From the NCBI RefSeq assembly GCF_001662875.1, contig NZ_JPVZ01000004.1:1-64000 (forward strand): a stretch of DNA of 64,000 nt, read 5' to 3'. The position numbers and the translations under genes are program-made. This stretch comes from Thalassospira tepidiphila MCCC 1A03514. Its GTDB lineage: Bacteria; Pseudomonadota; Alphaproteobacteria; Rhodospirillales; Thalassospiraceae. The notes beneath the pieces are model-generated. The model had not been told where the DNA came from. It saw only the letters and a program-made list of their open reading frames with translations, and searched no databases. Shown piece after piece: positions 16,946-25,858 of the stretch (within the stretch, counting starts at the first letter, position 1; the number at the start of each line of letters is the position of its first letter).

Positions 16946-18019
16946 ATGGGCCAGATCGAACTTAAAGGCATCCGCAAATCATTTGGCGGGATTGATGTCA
17001 TCAAGGGCATCGATCTTCAGATCAATGAAGGTGAGTTGGTGATTTTTGTCGGCCCGTCCGGCTGTGGTAAATCAACGCTCTTGCGCCTGATTTCAGGCCT
17101 TGTTGAGGCATCCGATGGCCAGATCCTGATTGATGGCGATGACGTCACCGGCAAACCACCGGCCGAACGTGAACTCTCGATGGTGTTTCAATCCTATGCC
17201 CTTTATCCGCATAAATCGGTACGCGAAAATATGGGCTTTGCCCTGACCGTTGCCGGCATGCCAAAGGCCGAAATCACCCAAAAGGTCGATGAAGCCGCCG
17301 CAACGCTCAAACTCGAAGACTATCTGGATCGCAAACCCAAGGCACTGTCAGGCGGCCAACGCCAGCGTGTGGCGATTGGCCGGGCGATTGTCCGCGAACC
17401 GCGCGCCTTCCTGTTTGACGAACCGCTCTCCAACCTTGATGCGGCATTGCGTGTGGAAATGCGCCTTGAAATCGCCCGCCTGCATCAGAAACTCGGTGCC
17501 ACCATGGTCTATGTCACCCATGACCAGGTCGAGGCCATGACGCTTGCCGACAAGATCGTCGTTCTGCAGGCCGGCCAGATCGAACAGATCGGCACCCCGC
17601 TTGATCTCTATCGCCATCCGGGCAACCTGTTTGTCGCCCAGTTCATCGGCTCACCAAAAATGAATGTGGTCGACTGCACCGGCACGGGCACGGCACTGAC
17701 ATTTGGCAACGGCAACACATCCGATATTGCCCGCAATGCCGAAGGCGCCACCAAGATGGGCATTCGCCCCGAACATATGGCGCTTTGTGACGCCAATGAC
17801 ACTAGTGATGCCTCCAAGGCCATCCTGACCGGCCAGATCGATGTCATGGAACATCTCGGCTCCGACAGCTTCGCCTATGTCAATGTGCCCGATGTCGGCC
17901 TGTTTACCGTCCGCATTGTCGGTCATTCCGACGCCAAGGAAGGCGACATGGTCGGCCTGCATTTCGCATCCGGCGATGTCCATCTGTTCGACGCATCGGA
18001 AAAAACCATCCCGGCATGA
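16946..18019 (+). CDS. MalK/UgpC-like sugar ABC ATPase (AglK-like)
   Basis: 357 residues. Walker [10 protein letters not shown] (36-44), Q-loop [14 protein letters not shown], signature [16 protein letters not shown] and Walker [16 protein letters not shown] are intact. The last 120 residues form the TOBE/regulatory domain (MGIRPEHM, ending DVHLFDAS). ATG at 16946 is preceded by AGGAG; the longer open frame is out-of-register hydrolase sequence. It powers the two permeases at 13029 and 14342, and is the last gene of the operon, overlapping a terminator hairpin. Confidence 0.95.
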   Translation: MGQIELKGIRKSFGGIDVIKGIDLQINEGELVIFVGPSGCGKSTLLRLISGLVEASDGQILIDGDDVTGKPPAERELSMVFQSYALYPHKSVRENMGFALTVAGMPKAEITQKVDEAAATLKLEDYLDRKPKALSGGQRQRVAIGRAIVREPRAFLFDEPLSNLDAALRVEMRLEIARLHQKLGATMVYVTHDQVEAMTLADKIVVLQAGQIEQIGTPLDLYRHPGNLFVAQFIGSPKMNVVDCTGTGTALTFGNGNTSDIARNAEGATKMGIRPEHMALCDANDTSDASKAILTGQIDVMEHLGSDSFAYVNVPDVGLFTVRIVGHSDAKEGDMVGLHFASGDVHLFDASEKTIPA

Positions 18020-18041
18020 CCAAACCCGCATGCCGGATTTT
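18011..18041 (+). terminator. Terminator overlapping the end of the AglK-like gene
   Basis: CCGGCATG (18011-18018) pairs with CATGCCGG (18029-18036) and is followed by ATTTTCGATTT. The stop codon lies inside the hairpin. Confidence 0.65.
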
Positions 18042-18050
18042 CGATTTGGG

Positions 18051-18108
18051 CGTCATTTTAATCCTCATACAATTAAAATGACGTCCAATATCGGGCTTTG
18101 CGCCCGAT
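18051..18108. other. Two further hairpins between convergent genes
   Basis: CGTCATTTTAAT (18051-18062) pairs perfectly with ATTAAAATGACG (18072-18083), and ATCGGGC (18090-18096) with GCCCGAT (18102-18108). They lie between the ABC operon and the minus-strand Lrp gene and may back up termination in both directions. Confidence 0.5.
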
Positions 18109-18185
18109 GTCTGACTTTTCACCAATATTGAATAATGGGCCTGGTTATTCATTTTAATCGAATACCCAAAAACCTTCTTTTTGCG

Positions 18186-18623
18186 CTATTTCAGCGACCC
18201 CAAAACCGCCAGACTTTCATAGCGTTTGATATAGGGTTCATGAAAAACCCGATCGACAAAGGCGCTGTATTCTTCCATGTCGCTGACCTGAATGCGCAGC
18301 ACAAAATCATGCGCGCCTGTCACATGATGACACTGCACAACTTCAGGCATTCTGCCGAATTCCTCACGCATCAGCATATACCGGTCCGGGCGGTCGCGCT
18401 CCATGGTCAGAAGCACGATCACCATCATCTTCTTGCCAAATACCTTGGGCGACACGATCGCAACGTCGCGCTCAATCACCCCGGTTTCACGCAGGCGCTG
18501 CACCCGGCGCAAACAGGCCGCCGATGAAAGACCAACTTTCGCGGACAGCTCATTACCTGTTAAGCGACTGTTTTCCTGCAACAATTCCAGCAGGCGATAG
18601 TCAAATTTATCGAGTTCCGCCAA
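18186..18623 (-). CDS. Lrp/AsnC-family transcriptional regulator
   Basis: About 145 residues from a TTG start (AELDKFDYRLLELLQENSRLTGNELSAKVGLSSAACLRRVQRL), which is where Lrp proteins normally begin. An in-frame ATG at 18668 would add 15 basic residues unlike the family. The winged HTH is followed by the RAM ligand domain (VTGAHDFVLRIQVSDMEEYSAFVDRVF). These proteins usually sense an amino acid and control transport or catabolism. The gene is divergent from the DUF1127 gene; its targets are unknown. Confidence 0.85.
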   Translation of the reverse strand: MAELDKFDYRLLELLQENSRLTGNELSAKVGLSSAACLRRVQRLRETGVIERDVAIVSPKVFGKKMMVIVLLTMERDRPDRYMLMREEFGRMPEVVQCHHVTGAHDFVLRIQVSDMEEYSAFVDRVFHEPYIKRYESLAVLGSLK

Positions 18624-18835
18624 GGTCCAATATCCCAAACGACGCTGTAACAACCTTCGGATAAACATGACCGAAGCAGCCAGCGAAAGAAAATCGTTTT
18701 TACAGATTCTTTGCGAAAATCTCGCACGGATTTGCGAACTTTGCGCGCCGTTTCACATAATCCAGACGTAAATTGTTTGTGGGTCCGAAGGAAACTTTGT
18801 CCCCTTATTAGCAAACAAACTAGCGAGCCAGCATC

Positions 18836-19069
18836 ATGCCAGCACAGTTTACAAATGGATCCCTCGTCGCCACCACCAATGTCGCGCCGGTATCAGGCGT
18901 AACCATCTGGCGCTGGCTCGTCCTTTTCCCGCGCAAATGGGCACAAGCCTACAAGGTCGCCCGTGATGCGGAAATGCTCCGCAATGCCCCGCGCGAAGTG
19001 CTTGAAGACATCGGCATTGCCCGCAAAGACGTCGCGTTCGTCTGCGAACATGGTCACCTGCCGAGATAA
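18836..19069 (+). CDS. Small DUF1127 (YjiS-like) protein
   Basis: 77 residues. The C-terminal half (WAQAYKVARDAEMLRNAPREVLEDIGIARKDV) is the DUF1127 signature, in which L-x-D-I-G-I/L-x-R is diagnostic. Alphaproteobacterial members include small arginine-rich proteins tied to RNA turnover and phosphate or stress responses. The N-terminal 30 residues are variable. The ATG has only a weak ribosome site. It is followed by its own terminator, so it is monocistronic, and is divergent from the Lrp gene. Confidence 0.85.
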   Translation: MPAQFTNGSLVATTNVAPVSGVTIWRWLVLFPRKWAQAYKVARDAEMLRNAPREVLEDIGIARKDVAFVCEHGHLPR

Positions 19070-19124
19070 CGACCTCCCTCATTAACGGTCATCAGGCGCC
19101 CCACCTGACGGACCGGCTTTAAAA

Positions 19125-19158
19125 GCCTGTCGGTGTCCCATGCACTGGCGGGCTTTTT
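19125..19158 (+). terminator. Terminator of the DUF1127 gene
   Basis: GCCTGTCGGTG (19125-19135) pairs with CACTGGCGGGC (19143-19153), with G-U wobbles, followed by TTTTTGTTTT. Confidence 0.8.
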
Positions 19159-19354
19159 GTTTTGATCACTTACTCCGCTACGGCCCGCGCCATCCGCCTT
19201 AAATCCCTTGGCAGACTGCCTGTATTGCCCTGCGACCGGCCGGGAGATCGCCATCACATCGCTACCAGATCACGCATTCCGGGCGTTTACCGCTTGGTTA
19301 CCTGCCCCCACGCGATGATCAGGCATAACAAGCCAAAAGAGAGATGAGGCGGTC

Positions 19355-19816
19355 ATGCAATATCAGCTTAAGATCAATGGAGAATCCCGTACCGTTGATG
19401 TCGAACCGGGCACCCCGCTGCTTTGGGTTCTGCGCGACGAACTGGAACTTACCGGCACCAAATTTGGTTGCGGCGTTGCCTATTGTGGTGCCTGCACCGT
19501 GCATGTCGACGGTTACCCGACCCGTTCCTGCCAGACCTTTGTCGAGGATGCGGTCGATAGCGAAATCACCACCATCGAAGGTGCGACCGACAAGGTCGCC
19601 AAGGCGGTTCAGGCCGCCTGGCAGGAAAAAGATGTCGTGCAGTGCGGCTGGTGTCAGTCCGGTCAGATCATGTCGGCCATCGGCCTTTTGACCGAAAACC
19701 CCAATCCGACCGATGAGGAAATCAAGGATTACATGTACGGCAATGCCTGCCGCTGTGTGACCTATGTCCGCATCAACGAAGCCATCAAGCTCGCATCTGA
19801 AAAGCTGGAGGCCTAA
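19355..19816 (+). CDS. 2Fe-2S subunit of a molybdenum hydroxylase (IorA-like)
   Basis: 153 residues, the size of stand-alone small subunits of isoquinoline 1-oxidoreductase-type enzymes. The plant-ferredoxin cluster is bound by FGCGVAYCGACTVHVDG, and the second cluster by CGWCQSGQIM and GNACRC. It passes electrons from the Moco subunit encoded next (3-base gap). No FAD subunit gene is present, as in IorAB-type enzymes, so electrons go to an external acceptor. The substrate could be an aldehyde or N-heterocycle; sequence alone does not say. Confidence 0.92.
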   Translation: MQYQLKINGESRTVDVEPGTPLLWVLRDELELTGTKFGCGVAYCGACTVHVDGYPTRSCQTFVEDAVDSEITTIEGATDKVAKAVQAAWQEKDVVQCGWCQSGQIMSAIGLLTENPNPTDEEIKDYMYGNACRCVTYVRINEAIKLASEKLEA

Positions 19817-19819
19817 GCC

Positions 19820-21994
19820 ATGAACATCAGTGTATCCCGTCGCGGCTTCCTTAAGGGATCGGCCGCAGGCGCCACAGCCCTTTTCGTCGGTGTGAATGCC
19901 AAGGGTGTTCTGGCTGCCGGAAGCTCGGCTGCGGCAAATACCGACCTGAACCCATTTGTCAAAATTGATGCCGACGGTGTTGTCACCGTCATCATCAAAC
20001 ATTTCGAAATGGGTCAGGGCACGACCACCGGCCTGACCACCCTGGTCGCCGAAGAAATCGATGCCAACTGGGACAGCGTCAAAACCGATTTCGCACCGGC
20101 CGATGATGTCCGCTACAAGAACCTGTTCTTTGGCGCGCAGGGGACCGGTGGTTCGACCTCGATTGCCAATTCATTCATGCAGTACCGCGAAGCTGGTGCT
20201 GCCGCGCGCGATCTGCTTGTCCGTGCTGCGGCCCAAAGCTGGGGTGTAGATGCATCAACCATCTCTGTTGAGAACGGCGTCATTTCATCGGGGGGCAATT
20301 CCGGGCACTTTGGCGAATTCGTTGCGATCGCAGCAACCCTTGACGCCGTTGAAAAGCCGACGATCAAGACCCCGGATCAGTTCAAACTGATTGGCAACGA
20401 AAAGCTCCATCGCAAGGACAATCACGGCAAGACCACCGGGACCGCGATCTTTGCCATGGATGTCAATCTGCCCGGCATGATCTATGCCGCGATCATGCAC
20501 AGCCCGAAATTCGGTGGCACTGTTGTATCCTTCGATGACAGTGCGGCAAAGGATGTCGGTGGTTTCATCGCCGCACAGGTCCTGCCAAACAAGGCCGGTG
20601 TGGTTGCCTTTGGCAAAAACACCTGGTCGGCATTCCAGGCGCGTGATGCGCTTTCGGTTGAATGGGACTTCAGCGTTGCTGAAACCCGCAGCACCGATGC
20701 CCTGATCGCAGCCCATCAGGCCCTGCTTGATGAAAAACCGGAATTCGAAATCGGTCACGAAATCACGACCGAGAATGTTGCACCCTTGATCGAAGGTGCG
20801 TCAAAAACCATCGAGGCTGACTTCACCTTCCCGTATCTGGCGCATGCGTCAATGGAATCGCTGAACTGCACGATTGAGCCAACCGATTTTGGCGTGCGTG
20901 TCCATGACGGTTGTCAGTTCCCGACCATCACCCGCCCGACGGTTGCAGCGATCCTTGGGCTTAAGCCCGAACAGGTCGAAATCAAGACGTTATATGCCGG
21001 TGGTTCGTTTGGCCGTCGCGCCAACCCGACCGCGGATTACAATGCCGAGGCTGCCATGGCCTTTGCCGTTTCGGGCAAGAAAGTCCCGGTCAAACTGGTC
21101 TGGAGCCGCGAAGACGACATGAAGGGCGGTTATTACCGCGCTATGTCGGCACACCGGGCAAAGATTGGCCTTGATGCGGATGGCAAGATCGTCGGATGGG
21201 ACCATCGCCTTGCGATCAAGTCGATCATGAAAGGCACAAGCTTTGAGGGAATGATGGTCCGTGACGGGGTTGATGCGACCTCTGTCGAAGGCGTTTCCGA
21301 AAGCCTTTATGCCATCCCGAACCAGGCCATCGGCCTGACGGACTTCCATAACCCGGTGCCGGTTCTTTGGTGGCGTTCGGTGGGACATACCCACACCGCC
21401 TATGCCATGGAAACCCTGATGGATATGGTCGCAGCCGAAAGCGGTCAGGACCCGATCGAACTGCGCCTGTCGATGCTGGACGCAGCACAGCCAAACCAGG
21501 CCCGCATGATTGAAGCCATCAAGCACGTGCGTGAAATTTCCGGATGGAAAGAAGGCGACAAGCGCGGCTTTGCCTGCCACTTCTCGTTCAATACCTGCGT
21601 CGCGGTTGTGGCGGATGTCTCGGTCGATGACACCAGCGTGCATATCAACAAGCTGTTCATGGCGGTTGAATGCGGTGTGGCTGTAAACCCCGATGTCATT
21701 CGCGCACAGATGGAAGGCGGGGCCGGCTACGGCCTGACAGCGATCTTGCGCAATCAGATCACCCTGACCGACGGTGAAGTCGATCAGTACAACTTCCCGG
21801 ATTACGAATTGCTTCGTAATCCCGAAATGCCCGAAGTCGAGGTCGCCATCGTTCCATCGAACGGTGCACCGACCGGCGTTGGCGAGCCGGGTCTGCCCCC
21901 AACCGGGCCGGCCGTTGCCAATGCGATCTTTGCGCAAACCGGCACGCGGATCCTGGATCTTCCCATGACCAAGGCTGGTTTCGACTTCGTGTAA
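19820..21994 (+). CDS. Molybdopterin-binding subunit of a periplasmic molybdenum hydroxylase (IorB-like)
   Basis: 724 residues. The N-terminus SRRGFLKGSAAGATALFVGV is a Tat signal, so the folded cofactor-loaded enzyme is exported and carries the small subunit with it. Moco-binding features include FEMGQGTTTGL, GAQGTGGSTS and GGSFGRRANPTADY. GVGEPGLPPTGPA near the end holds the catalytic glutamate of xanthine oxidase-type enzymes. It sits in an operon with xdhC and a MocA-like cytidylyltransferase, which suggests the cytosine dinucleotide form of Moco. Substrate unknown. Confidence 0.93.
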   Translation: MNISVSRRGFLKGSAAGATALFVGVNAKGVLAAGSSAAANTDLNPFVKIDADGVVTVIIKHFEMGQGTTTGLTTLVAEEIDANWDSVKTDFAPADDVRYKNLFFGAQGTGGSTSIANSFMQYREAGAAARDLLVRAAAQSWGVDASTISVENGVISSGGNSGHFGEFVAIAATLDAVEKPTIKTPDQFKLIGNEKLHRKDNHGKTTGTAIFAMDVNLPGMIYAAIMHSPKFGGTVVSFDDSAAKDVGGFIAAQVLPNKAGVVAFGKNTWSAFQARDALSVEWDFSVAETRSTDALIAAHQALLDEKPEFEIGHEITTENVAPLIEGASKTIEADFTFPYLAHASMESLNCTIEPTDFGVRVHDGCQFPTITRPTVAAILGLKPEQVEIKTLYAGGSFGRRANPTADYNAEAAMAFAVSGKKVPVKLVWSREDDMKGGYYRAMSAHRAKIGLDADGKIVGWDHRLAIKSIMKGTSFEGMMVRDGVDATSVEGVSESLYAIPNQAIGLTDFHNPVPVLWWRSVGHTHTAYAMETLMDMVAAESGQDPIELRLSMLDAAQPNQARMIEAIKHVREISGWKEGDKRGFACHFSFNTCVAVVADVSVDDTSVHINKLFMAVECGVAVNPDVIRAQMEGGAGYGLTAILRNQITLTDGEVDQYNFPDYELLRNPEMPEVEVAIVPSNGAPTGVGEPGLPPTGPAVANAIFAQTGTRILDLPMTKAGFDFV

Positions 21995-21998
21995 GAGA

Positions 21999-22056
21999 TA
22001 ACTGCTCGGGGAATCATTTTCCCCCATCCCCCACCCCGTGGTTTCCCGGGCAGTTA
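21999..22056 (+). other. Intercistronic stem-loop between iorB-like and xdhC
   Basis: TAACTGCTCGGG pairs with CCCGGGCAGTTA over a C-rich loop. A second small hairpin, CCCTTT/AAAGGG, follows. No T-run; it could reduce expression of the maturation genes relative to the enzyme. Confidence 0.5.
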
Positions 22057-22081
22057 CCCTTTTGCTGAAAGGGCGAGGAAT

Positions 22082-23077
22082 ATGACCAATCAACTTTCTG
22101 CAATGCTTGGCATCTGGCAGGAAAACCGTGACAGCACTGAATGGGTGCTGGGAACGGTTTATCGCACCGAGGGATCTGCTTATCGCAAGGCCGGTGCCAT
22201 GATGCTGATCAACGGTCACGGGCAACAGTTCGGACTACTCAGCGGTGGCTGCCTTGAGGCCGACATTATCCGCAATGCACGCAGGGCGATGGTGACCGGC
22301 AAGCCTGTCACGTTGACCTATGACGGCACTGACGAAGATGATCTGTCATTCAAACTTGGCGTGGGATGCGGCGGCACGGTCTATATCATGCTCCAGCCAC
22401 TTTCTGCCTGGAATGATCTGGGCCTTGGCGATCTGTATGAAGCCCTGCAAAAACGTCAAAGCGGCGTCTATTTCCAGAAAATCGATGCAGTCGAAGGCTA
22501 TTTCGAGGCTGGCGTGATTTATGGGCAACGCCCGGCCCATATTGAAAACCGTGAAGACGGCAATTGGCTGGTGACACCGATCCAGCCTGAACCCCATGTT
22601 CTTGTGGTGGGCGGTGGCCTTGATGCCCGCCCGGTGATTGGCATTGCCCATCAGATGGGCTGGCAAACAACGCTGGTCGATCCGCGCCCGGCAAATGCCC
22701 GGGCGGAGCATTTCCCGACAGCAGGCAAAATTCTGCGCAAGATTGATGGTGATTTGGCAACCTATGTGACCGATCACAAAGTCGATGCAGTTATTCTGAT
22801 GGCTCATAGTGTTAGCATTGATGCCGCGGCCCTTACGGTGCTTTGTGATGCACCGATCAAACATCTGTCCGCCCTTGGTCCACGCCATCGGTTTCGCGAT
22901 GTTCTGAACGAAGCTGGCATTTCGAGGAACGATCTGGCATTTGATGTTTCAAGTCCGGCCGGTCTCGATATCGGCGGACAACTTCCTGAAAGCATTGCTC
23001 TTTCGATGTTGTCAGGCATTCATGCCGCCCTGTTCAAGCAATCAGCGGCGCCGGCCCTGGCACAAGCCGCCGAGTAA
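22082..23077 (+). CDS. xdhC: XdhC/CoxF-family Moco insertion chaperone
   Basis: 331 residues. XdhC proteins bind Moco, promote its sulfuration and load it into xanthine-dehydrogenase-type enzymes. The N-terminal domain has GSAYRKAGAMMLINGHGQQFGLLSGGCLEADI, and the C-terminal part is a Rossmann domain (HVLVVGGGLDARPVIGIAHQMGW). The gene lies 87 bases after the Moco subunit and just before a MocA-like gene, the classic maturation pair. ATG at 22082 has GGGCGAGG upstream. Confidence 0.92.
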   Translation: MTNQLSAMLGIWQENRDSTEWVLGTVYRTEGSAYRKAGAMMLINGHGQQFGLLSGGCLEADIIRNARRAMVTGKPVTLTYDGTDEDDLSFKLGVGCGGTVYIMLQPLSAWNDLGLGDLYEALQKRQSGVYFQKIDAVEGYFEAGVIYGQRPAHIENREDGNWLVTPIQPEPHVLVVGGGLDARPVIGIAHQMGWQTTLVDPRPANARAEHFPTAGKILRKIDGDLATYVTDHKVDAVILMAHSVSIDAAALTVLCDAPIKHLSALGPRHRFRDVLNEAGISRNDLAFDVSSPAGLDIGGQLPESIALSMLSGIHAALFKQSAAPALAQAAE

Positions 23078-23087
23078 TGCGACCTTG

Positions 23088-23690
23088 ATGATGACGCCAC
23101 GCACAGACATCCCGAGACCGAAACTGGCCACGCTTCTTCTGGCGGCCGGGCAAAGTGCGCGCTTTGGCGGGCGTAAGCAGCTTGCCGATATCAAGGGCAA
23201 ACCCATGATCGAACATGCGCTTGATGCCCTGTCAGGGATGCCAACATCTGACACCTTTGTGGTTCTTGGTGCCTATGGCGATGAAATCGCGCCACGTCTC
23301 AATAACGGCGTGATCCTCATCACCAATGACAAGTGGGCCACGGGGATGGGAAGCTCGATTGCGTGCGGCATGACGAAAATCGCGACCAACGGCGGATATG
23401 ATGGCGTTTTGATTGCCCTGTGTGATCAGGTCAATCTGACCGGCGATGATTACACCCGATTGATCACGGCCTTTGACGGCAAACAGATTGTCGCAACCCG
23501 GCACAGCGATGGAATGGGTGTGCCCGCAATTTTTCCAAAATCTGTCTTTGATGATTTGCAAAGCCTTGCCGGGCCGATTGGCGCGCGCAAAATCATCGAC
23601 AGACATGCCGATAACGTGATGGCCGTATCACTTGTAAATGCCGCACTTGATATCGATACCCAAGATGATCTGAAGCAAGTGACAGACTAA
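23088..23690 (+). CDS. MocA-like molybdenum cofactor cytidylyltransferase
   Basis: 200 residues. The GT-A type nucleotidyltransferase motif LLLAAGQSARFGGRKQLADIKGKPMI binds the nucleotide, and DQVNLTGDDY corresponds to the metal-binding region. In this neighbourhood it most likely converts molybdopterin to its cytosine dinucleotide for the IorAB-like enzyme. Start at the paired ATGs 23088/23091, only 10 bases after the xdhC stop; the longer frame runs inside xdhC. MobA (GMP) specificity is less likely given the context. Confidence 0.88.
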   Translation: MMTPRTDIPRPKLATLLLAAGQSARFGGRKQLADIKGKPMIEHALDALSGMPTSDTFVVLGAYGDEIAPRLNNGVILITNDKWATGMGSSIACGMTKIATNGGYDGVLIALCDQVNLTGDDYTRLITAFDGKQIVATRHSDGMGVPAIFPKSVFDDLQSLAGPIGARKIIDRHADNVMAVSLVNAALDIDTQDDLKQVTD

Positions 23691-23783
23691 CTTATATGCC
23701 AAACCGGGTAGCGGCTTGTTTCCTGCTGACCCGTCGGCTGAATTGCGGCATGCTTGCATGTCTTGAAAAACGAGATGACGTGA

Positions 23784-24473
23784 ATGAAAGCAACCGCCCA
23801 CATCATGGTCCTTTTGGTCGAGGACAACATGGATATCGCCGCCACCGTCAGTGACTATCTGACGATTGAAGGCGTTGAATGCGACCATGCCTATGATGGT
23901 GAAACCGCCTATCAGATGGCGCTGACCGGCGAATATGACGTCATCCTGCTTGATCTGATGTTGCCATTCCGTGATGGCATCAGCATCTGCAAGGCGCTGC
24001 GCGACGAAGGGGTGGACACCCCGGTTCTTATGCTGACCGCGCGCGATACACTTGATGACAAAATCGAAGGCTTCCACGCCGGGGCGGACGATTATCTGGT
24101 CAAACCGTTTGAGCTTGAAGAGCTTCTTTTGCGCACGCGTGTTTTATCGCGTCGACGCAGTGGCGAGGTAAGGCGTTTCTCGCTTGGTGACCTGCTTATT
24201 GATTTTGAAAACCGTTCCGTGGTGCGGGCTGGTCAGAATATCAGTGTATCGCCAACGGGTTGGACCATTTTGGAGGTTCTCGCGCAAAACAGTCCGCAGG
24301 TTGTAACCCGTTCTCGCCTGTCGATGGCGCTCTGGCAAGGCGATCCACCTGATACCAATGCGCTGAAGACACATCTTTACAAACTGCGTCATCGGATCGA
24401 CAAACCGTTTGAGCAAAATCTGATTCACACCATTCCGGGCCAGGGCGTGGCCCTTCGCGAGCAGCCGCTATGA
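23784..24473 (+). CDS. OmpR/PhoB-family response regulator
   Basis: 229 residues. The receiver domain carries the acidic pocket VEDN and phospho-acceptor D57 in ILLDLMLPFRDG (the usual proline after MLP is followed by F rather than D), K in DDYLVKPFELEEL, then a winged-helix DNA-binding domain (TGWTILEVLAQNSPQVVTRSRL...TNALKTHLYKLRHRIDKPF). Its stop overlaps the kinase start (ATGA). It follows the Mo-hydroxylase operon by 93 bases on the same strand; whether it controls that operon is unknown. Confidence 0.92.
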   Translation: MKATAHIMVLLVEDNMDIAATVSDYLTIEGVECDHAYDGETAYQMALTGEYDVILLDLMLPFRDGISICKALRDEGVDTPVLMLTARDTLDDKIEGFHAGADDYLVKPFELEELLLRTRVLSRRRSGEVRRFSLGDLLIDFENRSVVRAGQNISVSPTGWTILEVLAQNSPQVVTRSRLSMALWQGDPPDTNALKTHLYKLRHRIDKPFEQNLIHTIPGQGVALREQPL

Positions 24474-25807
24474 GCACATGTTGCGCACCCAAGACCCGAT
24501 CCTTTTCCCGCTTTGTGCGCAATTATGTGCTGCTGGGTCTGGTGATTACGCTCGTGCTTTATACGGTGGTCGTCAATTTCTACATGCTGTATGGCAAGTG
24601 GATGGTGGCGTCCTTCCAGCTGCAGGTCATTGCCGAACAGTATGACAATGAACTGGCCGAAAACCGCGAAGCCCCCTTGCCCAAGGGTTTCAATATTGAA
24701 ACCTTCACCGGGTTTGATCAGCTGCCGGCAGAATTGCGCGCGCATGCAACGCCAGACGATCTTGAGATTGGCGAGCTTTTCTACATTAACACCGACAAGT
24801 ATGCCGCCGAAGAAAACCCGGAAAATCCGGTCTTTCTGGTCTTCCCCTATCAGCTGCGCAATGGGGATGACATCCTGATCCTGCAGACCTATCACGCCGG
24901 GGATGAAGACAGCATCTATTTCGTGCGCCTGCACAAGCTGGCCCTGTTATCGATCCCGTTTGCCATGGCGGTTGTCGGCATCTTTGCCTGGTTCCTGTGG
25001 GTGATTGGCAAACGCCTGACCAAGCCATCCGAGAACCTTCAGAACTGGGCCAACAATCTGACCGCAGATAACCTGCGCGAACCGATCCCGGATTTCGGGT
25101 TTGAAGAGCTGAATGACGTTGCCCATGAACTGCATCGATCGGTTGACCAGATCGACAAATTCGTTGCCCGTGAACGTGAATTCCTCCGTCAGGCCAGCCA
25201 CGAGCTGCGCACGCCCGTTACCATCGTTTCGGGCAATGTCGAACTTCTGGAAAAAAGCCCGCTCAACGCAACGCAGGCACGCGTCATGGCCCGGATAAAA
25301 CGCGCCAACCGCAATATGCAGCAATTGCTTGAAACGCTGTTGTGGCTGGGCCGTGACAATGCACCGCTTGGCCAAACCGAAACGATCAACATCAGCAGCT
25401 TCATCGAACAGGAAATCAGTGATCTTTCCTATCTGATGGGGGGCAAACACGTTACCTGCACATTTGAACCTGACAGCCGCGAAACCGAGATCGCGACCTC
25501 GCGCGCGGCACTGATGATTGTGGTGTCCAACCTGATCCGAAATGCGTTCCAGCACACGCCAAAGGGCGAGGTCAAGATTACGCTTTCCGGCACACAGATC
25601 TGTGTCGAAAACGCCATCCTGACCTGCAATGGACAATGCACAATGCCACAGGGCGAAGGCATTGGCCTGCAACTCGTCCGGCGTATTTGTGAACGTCTTG
25701 ACTGGACCTGCACACTTACGCATCTGCCCAATGGCGGCATGTCGGTTTGCCTGGATCCGGGCGCCGAAACGCGGGTTGAGCGCAAACCCGAACTGGTTGA
25801 AAACTAA
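24470..25807 (+). CDS. Membrane sensor histidine kinase
   Basis: 445 residues. TM1 (NYVLLGLVITLVLYTVVVNF) and TM2 (ALLSIPFAMAVVGIFAWFLW) flank a periplasmic sensor of about 115 residues. HAMP-like linker, then H244 in RQASHELRTPVTIV and the N-box LIRNAFQHTP. The ATP lid is unusual: the DxGxG box is missing and the region reads VENAILTCNGQCTMPQGEGIGLQLV, with only the last glycine box kept. The partner is the regulator encoded just upstream. A terminator follows directly. Confidence 0.9.
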   Translation: MSTCCAPKTRSFSRFVRNYVLLGLVITLVLYTVVVNFYMLYGKWMVASFQLQVIAEQYDNELAENREAPLPKGFNIETFTGFDQLPAELRAHATPDDLEIGELFYINTDKYAAEENPENPVFLVFPYQLRNGDDILILQTYHAGDEDSIYFVRLHKLALLSIPFAMAVVGIFAWFLWVIGKRLTKPSENLQNWANNLTADNLREPIPDFGFEELNDVAHELHRSVDQIDKFVAREREFLRQASHELRTPVTIVSGNVELLEKSPLNATQARVMARIKRANRNMQQLLETLLWLGRDNAPLGQTETINISSFIEQEISDLSYLMGGKHVTCTFEPDSRETEIATSRAALMIVVSNLIRNAFQHTPKGEVKITLSGTQICVENAILTCNGQCTMPQGEGIGLQLVRRICERLDWTCTLTHLPNGGMSVCLDPGAETRVERKPELVEN

Positions 25808-25818
25808 TCCTCACACAA

Positions 25819-25850
25819 AAAGGGCAGCCCATGGGCTGCCCTTTTTTATT
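25819..25850. terminator. Strong bidirectional terminator
   Basis: AAAGGGCAGCCC (25819-25830) and GGGCTGCCCTTT (25833-25844) pair perfectly, with T-runs on both strands. It serves the kinase gene on plus and the amidohydrolase operon on minus. Confidence 0.9.
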
Positions 25851-25858
25851 GGTCTGAC

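Noticed and set aside
15601..17010. 469-codon antisense frame opposite the GH63 hydrolase gene
   Set aside because: Shadow of a well-supported gene; no family features or ribosome site.
20990..22225. 411-codon antisense frame opposite the Moco subunit gene
   Set aside because: Shadow of codon bias; overlaps two real genes.
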